6,453 nt of DNA. It comes from BM506 sp031581485. Its GTDB lineage: Bacteria; Desulfobacterota; Desulfobulbia; Desulfobulbales; SURF-16. Under the pieces are notes generated by a model. That model worked only from the letters and a program-made list of their open reading frames with translations, did no database searches and was not told where the DNA came from. The stretch is from NCBI GenBank assembly GCA_031581485.1, contig JAVLBA010000104.1:1-6453 (forward strand), given 5' to 3'. Of this stretch, positions 6,353 to 6,453 are shown piece after piece. Numbering within the stretch: position 1 is the stretch's first letter; each line of letters starts with the position of its first letter. The translations under genes and the position numbers were made by a program.

Positions 6353-6372
6353 GTACCTGCGCAAGCAGTTAC
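6353..6372 (+). other. Small GNRA-capped hairpin just after dxs
   Basis: CTGC (6357-6360) and GCAG (6365-6368) pair around the stable tetraloop GCAA (6361-6364). After one C/T mismatch, GTA (6353-6355) pairs with TAC (6370-6372). It begins two bases past the dxs stop codon. No T-run follows, so it is not a typical intrinsic terminator; it may protect the 3' end of the transcript or be fortuitous. The remainder up to 6431 shows no gene. Confidence 0.35.
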
Positions 6373-6431
6373 AACTCTAGTACTCCGTAAAACTTAAATG
6401 TACGTGTAGAATTTCGTTATTGCATACGAAC

Positions 6432-6453
6432 CACAAAGACACGAAGGCACAAA
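6432..6453. repeat. Start of an 8-base-period tandem-like repeat, cut by the window edge
   Basis: CACAAAGA, CACGAAGG and CACAAA follow one another without gaps; the units share CAC-AAG spacing and the third is interrupted by the end of the window. Similar degenerate ACCACAAAGACACGAAGG-like tracts are dispersed between genes in many environmental bacteria, by my recollection sometimes beside GxxExxY-protein genes. Three units are too few to prove an array. A 5-bp inverted repeat (TTCGT 6413-6417, ACGAA 6426-6430) directly precedes it. Confidence 0.5.

Noticed and set aside
6353..6372. Intrinsic terminator after dxs
   Set aside because: The stem is short with a mismatch and is not followed by a T-run.

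Overview
The window is a compact, GC-rich, wholly bacterial housekeeping stretch. It holds two gene clusters that diverge from one short intergenic region at about 3171-3324. Protein sequence style, the pairing of the two clusters and the small zinc-ribbon gene fit a Gram-negative anaerobe of the Desulfobacterota (former Deltaproteobacteria, perhaps Desulfobulbales-like). That assignment is inference from remembered family resemblance, not from a search.

Leftward (minus strand), in transcription order: a XerC-type tyrosine recombinase (TTG start at 3170), then hslV (protease subunit of the HslUV/ClpQY proteasome-like complex), then hslU (its AAA+ unfoldase). hslV and hslU overlap by an ATGA stop/start. 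After a 97-base gap with nested inverted repeats comes the 5' part of a small zinc-ribbon protein gene that runs off the left edge. The order xerC-hslV-hslU matches the classical codV-clpQ-clpY order of Bacillus.

Rightward (plus strand): xseB (small subunit of exodeoxyribonuclease VII), ispA (farnesyl diphosphate synthase, overlapping xseB by 11 bases) and dxs (1-deoxy-D-xylulose-5-phosphate synthase, 17 bases after ispA, TTG start). A good sigma70-like promoter (TTGCCA-N17-TATCAT) sits just upstream of xseB. dxs makes the first committed intermediate of the MEP isoprenoid pathway, and IspA condenses the resulting C5 units into C15 farnesyl diphosphate, so the cluster couples entry and chain elongation of isoprenoid synthesis. 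xseB is a frequent passenger in this arrangement; no xseA is present here.

The last 102 bases (6352-6453) hold no gene. They are clearly more AT-rich than the coding sequence, contain a small GNRA-capped hairpin just after dxs, and end in the start of an 8-base-period tandem-like repeat (CACAAAGA/CACGAAGG/CACAAA...) that is cut by the window edge.

No CRISPR array, transposase, rRNA, tRNA or phage gene was seen. All full genes look intact. I found no convincing undescribed system. The points most worth a second look are the terminal repeat, the nested inverted repeat in front of the zinc-ribbon gene, and that truncated gene itself.
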